Source: Pseudonocardia ammonioxydans (GTDB lineage: Bacteria > Actinomycetota > Actinomycetes > Mycobacteriales > Pseudonocardiaceae). From it: a stretch of DNA of 64,000 nt. Below are positions 63,401 through 64,000 of this stretch, in pieces (positions within the stretch are counted from its first letter, which is position 1; the number at the start of each line of letters is the position of its first letter). The notes under the pieces are model-generated. The model saw only the letters and a program-made list of their open reading frames with translations. It did no database searches and had not been told where the DNA came from. The position numbers and the translations under genes are program-made. The DNA is taken from assembly GCF_900115005.1 (NCBI RefSeq), contig NZ_FOUY01000008.1, positions 124,001 through 188,000 on the forward strand, written 5' to 3'.

Positions 63401-64000
63401 GCGTTCCTGCTGTACCTGACGATGTTCTTCGGGCCGGTCCAGCAGCTCTCCCAGGTCTTCGACGGCTATCAGCAGGCCCGCGTCGGCCTGAACCGCATCG
63501 CCGAGCTGCTGCGCACCCCGACCTCGGTGCCGGACCGGGCCGACGGGACCGGCGGCACGGACCTGGTCCCGATGCCGGAGCGGCTGCGCGGGGCGGTGGA
63601 GCTGGACCGGGTGACGTTCCGCTACGCCGGTACCGAGACCCCGGCGCTGGACGACGTGTCGCTGCGGGTCGCCCCGGGGGAGACCGTCGCGCTGGTCGGG
63701 GCGACCGGGGCCGGGAAGTCCACGCTGATCAAGCTGCTGGCCCGGTTCTACGACACCGTCGAGGGCCAGGTGCGGGTGGACGACGTCGACGTCCGCCGCT
63801 ACCCGCTGGCCGGGTACCGCTCCCGGCTCGGCGTGGTGCCGCAGGAGGCGCACCTGTTCACCGGTGACGTGGCGTCCAACATCGCCTACGGACGCCCCGA
63901 CGCGTCCCGCGAGGTGATCGAGGCGGCCGCCCGCGCGGTCGGCGCGCACGACCTGGTGCGGTCGCTGCCGGCCGGGTTCCGCACACCGGTCGGTGAGCGC
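60476..64000 (+). CDS. Fused full-length ABC exporter (TMD-NBD-TMD-NBD), 3' truncated
   Basis: One frame without a stop from GTG 60476 to the right edge (1175 codons). First half: six TM helices (from GVTLGALAASMAGVGLEAVGPL), then NBD1 with Walker A GPPGSGKST, LSGGQ, and Walker B VLVLDDATSAVD. NBD1 has Asp in place of the catalytic Glu and GVVFEEAFLF at the Q-loop, so it is degenerate. A 60-aa Pro/Ala linker leads to the second TMD (LLLVLGIALMAADALATLALP) and NBD2, with Walker A GATGAGKST and a normal Q-loop (GVVPQEAHLF); the window ends before its signature. This is the heterodimeric-exporter asymmetry in one polypeptide. The N-terminal 40 residues are Arg/Pro-rich. Drug, peptide or lipid export is likely. 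Confidence 0.93.
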   Translation, partial: MSRPRPRPRSHPARPGPARSDGPDPARPGWVRRLARACLRHRGVTLGALAASMAGVGLEAVGPLLIRSGVNGVVGGDPGVLTPVVLGFLVLGLVKFAGAFVRRYLGGTMALNVQHDLRRAVFAAVQRMDGVRQDRLRTGQVASRAISDLQLVQGFLSMVPLSAGTVVLVVVAVTAMLWLSPLLTVVALVMLPLAFLATNRIRRTLFPATWSAQQRAAEIAQQVEETVTGVRVVKGFGQEARETGALEQRARRLYGERLRAAGLTARLNPALLALPGLGQVAVIGVGGYMAARGTIDLGTFLAFTTYVGMLVGPARLIGALVVTGQLTRAAAERVFEIVDAEPEIVDPHRPGTLPEGPPAVELDEVRFGYEPAGSGPGAHGPDAAAVPVLDGLSLRVEPGETLALVGPPGSGKSTVALLLPRFYDPQEGAIRIGGVDLRELRLRDLRAELGVVFEEAFLFSDTIRNNIAYGRPDAGDEEIRAAAEAAQVAPFVEALPDGYDTEVGERGLTLSGGQRQRIALARAMLTRPRVLVLDDATSAVDTATEAAIHATLHQLTADRTTLLVAHRRSSLALADRIAVLDRGRVVDLGTEDELRGRCALFRELLATGPADEIGGAPPAEPAPAAMAPPPAAAAVTPELWPDVERPEDPDRALGRESGGGGAGWAGGISATPELLDAVAKLSAPKESPRLRGEGDPTAPDPAFRLTSLLRPVRLLLVLGIALMAADALATLALPSIARVAVDSGIAEGSTRVLVVAALAGLLIVVADAVVVGFQTLVTARAGESLLYLLRLRSYAHLQRLGLDYYERELSGRIMTRMTTDVDALSTFLQTGLAQALVSVLTIGGVAVALVATDAELALYALGWLLPLLAIGTVVFRRFSSKAYAEARERVSVVNADLQENVTGVRIAQAYVREELSYDRFGERSDAYRRSRLRAQRYIALYFPFVAFLSDVATAVVLGVGGSMILSGEITAGVLTAFLLYLTMFFGPVQQLSQVFDGYQQARVGLNRIAELLRTPTSVPDRADGTGGTDLVPMPERLRGAVELDRVTFRYAGTETPALDDVSLRVAPGETVALVGATGAGKSTLIKLLARFYDTVEGQVRVDDVDVRRYPLAGYRSRLGVVPQEAHLFTGDVASNIAYGRPDASREVIEAAARAVGAHDLVRSLPAGFRTPVGER

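Overview
The window is a very GC-rich (roughly 70-75%), densely coding chromosomal segment of an actinobacterium. GTG starts are frequent, GTGA/ATGA stop-start overlaps are common, and several genes look leaderless. The gene content (Kgd-type 2-oxoglutarate decarboxylase, SigR/RsrA, PdtaS, WhiB1, bL37, FurA-KatG, F420-type oxidoreductases, a 13E12/DUF222 HNH protein and a DUF574-type methyltransferase) points to the mycolate/Pseudonocardia branch. A Pseudonocardia-like organism is my best guess; this is inferred from family content, not from a marker gene. I saw no rRNA, tRNA, CRISPR array, insertion sequence or prophage.

Layout. 1-4.9 kb: the end of a two-gene ABC-2 exporter, a small HAD protein, an LldD2-like lactate dehydrogenase with an MT0933-type small protein, DoxX, and a SpoU rRNA methyltransferase. 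4.9-8.8 kb: a WS/DGAT acyltransferase, a DUF6912 protein, an SMP-30 lactonase and an LppX-type lipoprotein. 8.8-21.9 kb is a conserved housekeeping and stress block: aroA-rsgA diverging from an SRAP (abasic-site) protein and a hydrolase, a PAS-GGDEF-EAL protein, a methyltransferase with YbaK, then sigR-rsrA, bL37, pdtaS, whiB1, a diacylglycerol-kinase-like gene and a small membrane protein. From memory, its order resembles the M. tuberculosis neighbourhood around sigH/whiB1/aroA. 22-24.4 kb: an SOS-box-controlled DUF222-HNH protein. 24.4-32.4 kb: GNAT, phosphatase, secreted serine protease, malic enzyme, a large EAL protein with a degenerate GGDEF, and an F420-type oxidoreductase behind a MerR-like promoter. 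32.5-36.7 kb: a five-gene osmoprotectant ABC operon ending in a MOSC gene, followed by a 14-bp tandem repeat and an atypical Nramp-like transporter. 38.4-42 kb: a three-gene operon with a soluble, EccC-like FtsK/SpoIIIE ATPase and two small helical proteins. 42-46 kb: DUF6104 and kgd. 46-51 kb: a CU044_5270-like protein, a Baeyer-Villiger monooxygenase with an LLM oxidoreductase, and an acyl-CoA desaturase. 51-64 kb: a frameshifted maleylpyruvate-isomerase-like pseudogene, a hydrolase, a palindrome-controlled 36-aa ORF with a universal stress protein, furA-katG, an acyl-CoA synthetase, an ABC-2 exporter, and a fused full-length ABC exporter that runs off the right edge.

How genes work together. 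Redox stress control is a theme: a SigR-type promoter precedes sigR, rsrA is coupled to sigR, furA is coupled to katG, and a CRP-like site precedes whiB1. Cyclic-di-GMP turnover appears twice, and DNA-damage response twice (SRAP, SOS-controlled HNH). Lipid metabolism appears as WS/DGAT, desaturase, acyl-CoA synthetase and BVMO. The least explained item is the FtsK-like operon. It has the domain pattern of a type VII motor but no membrane segments and no other ESX genes nearby.
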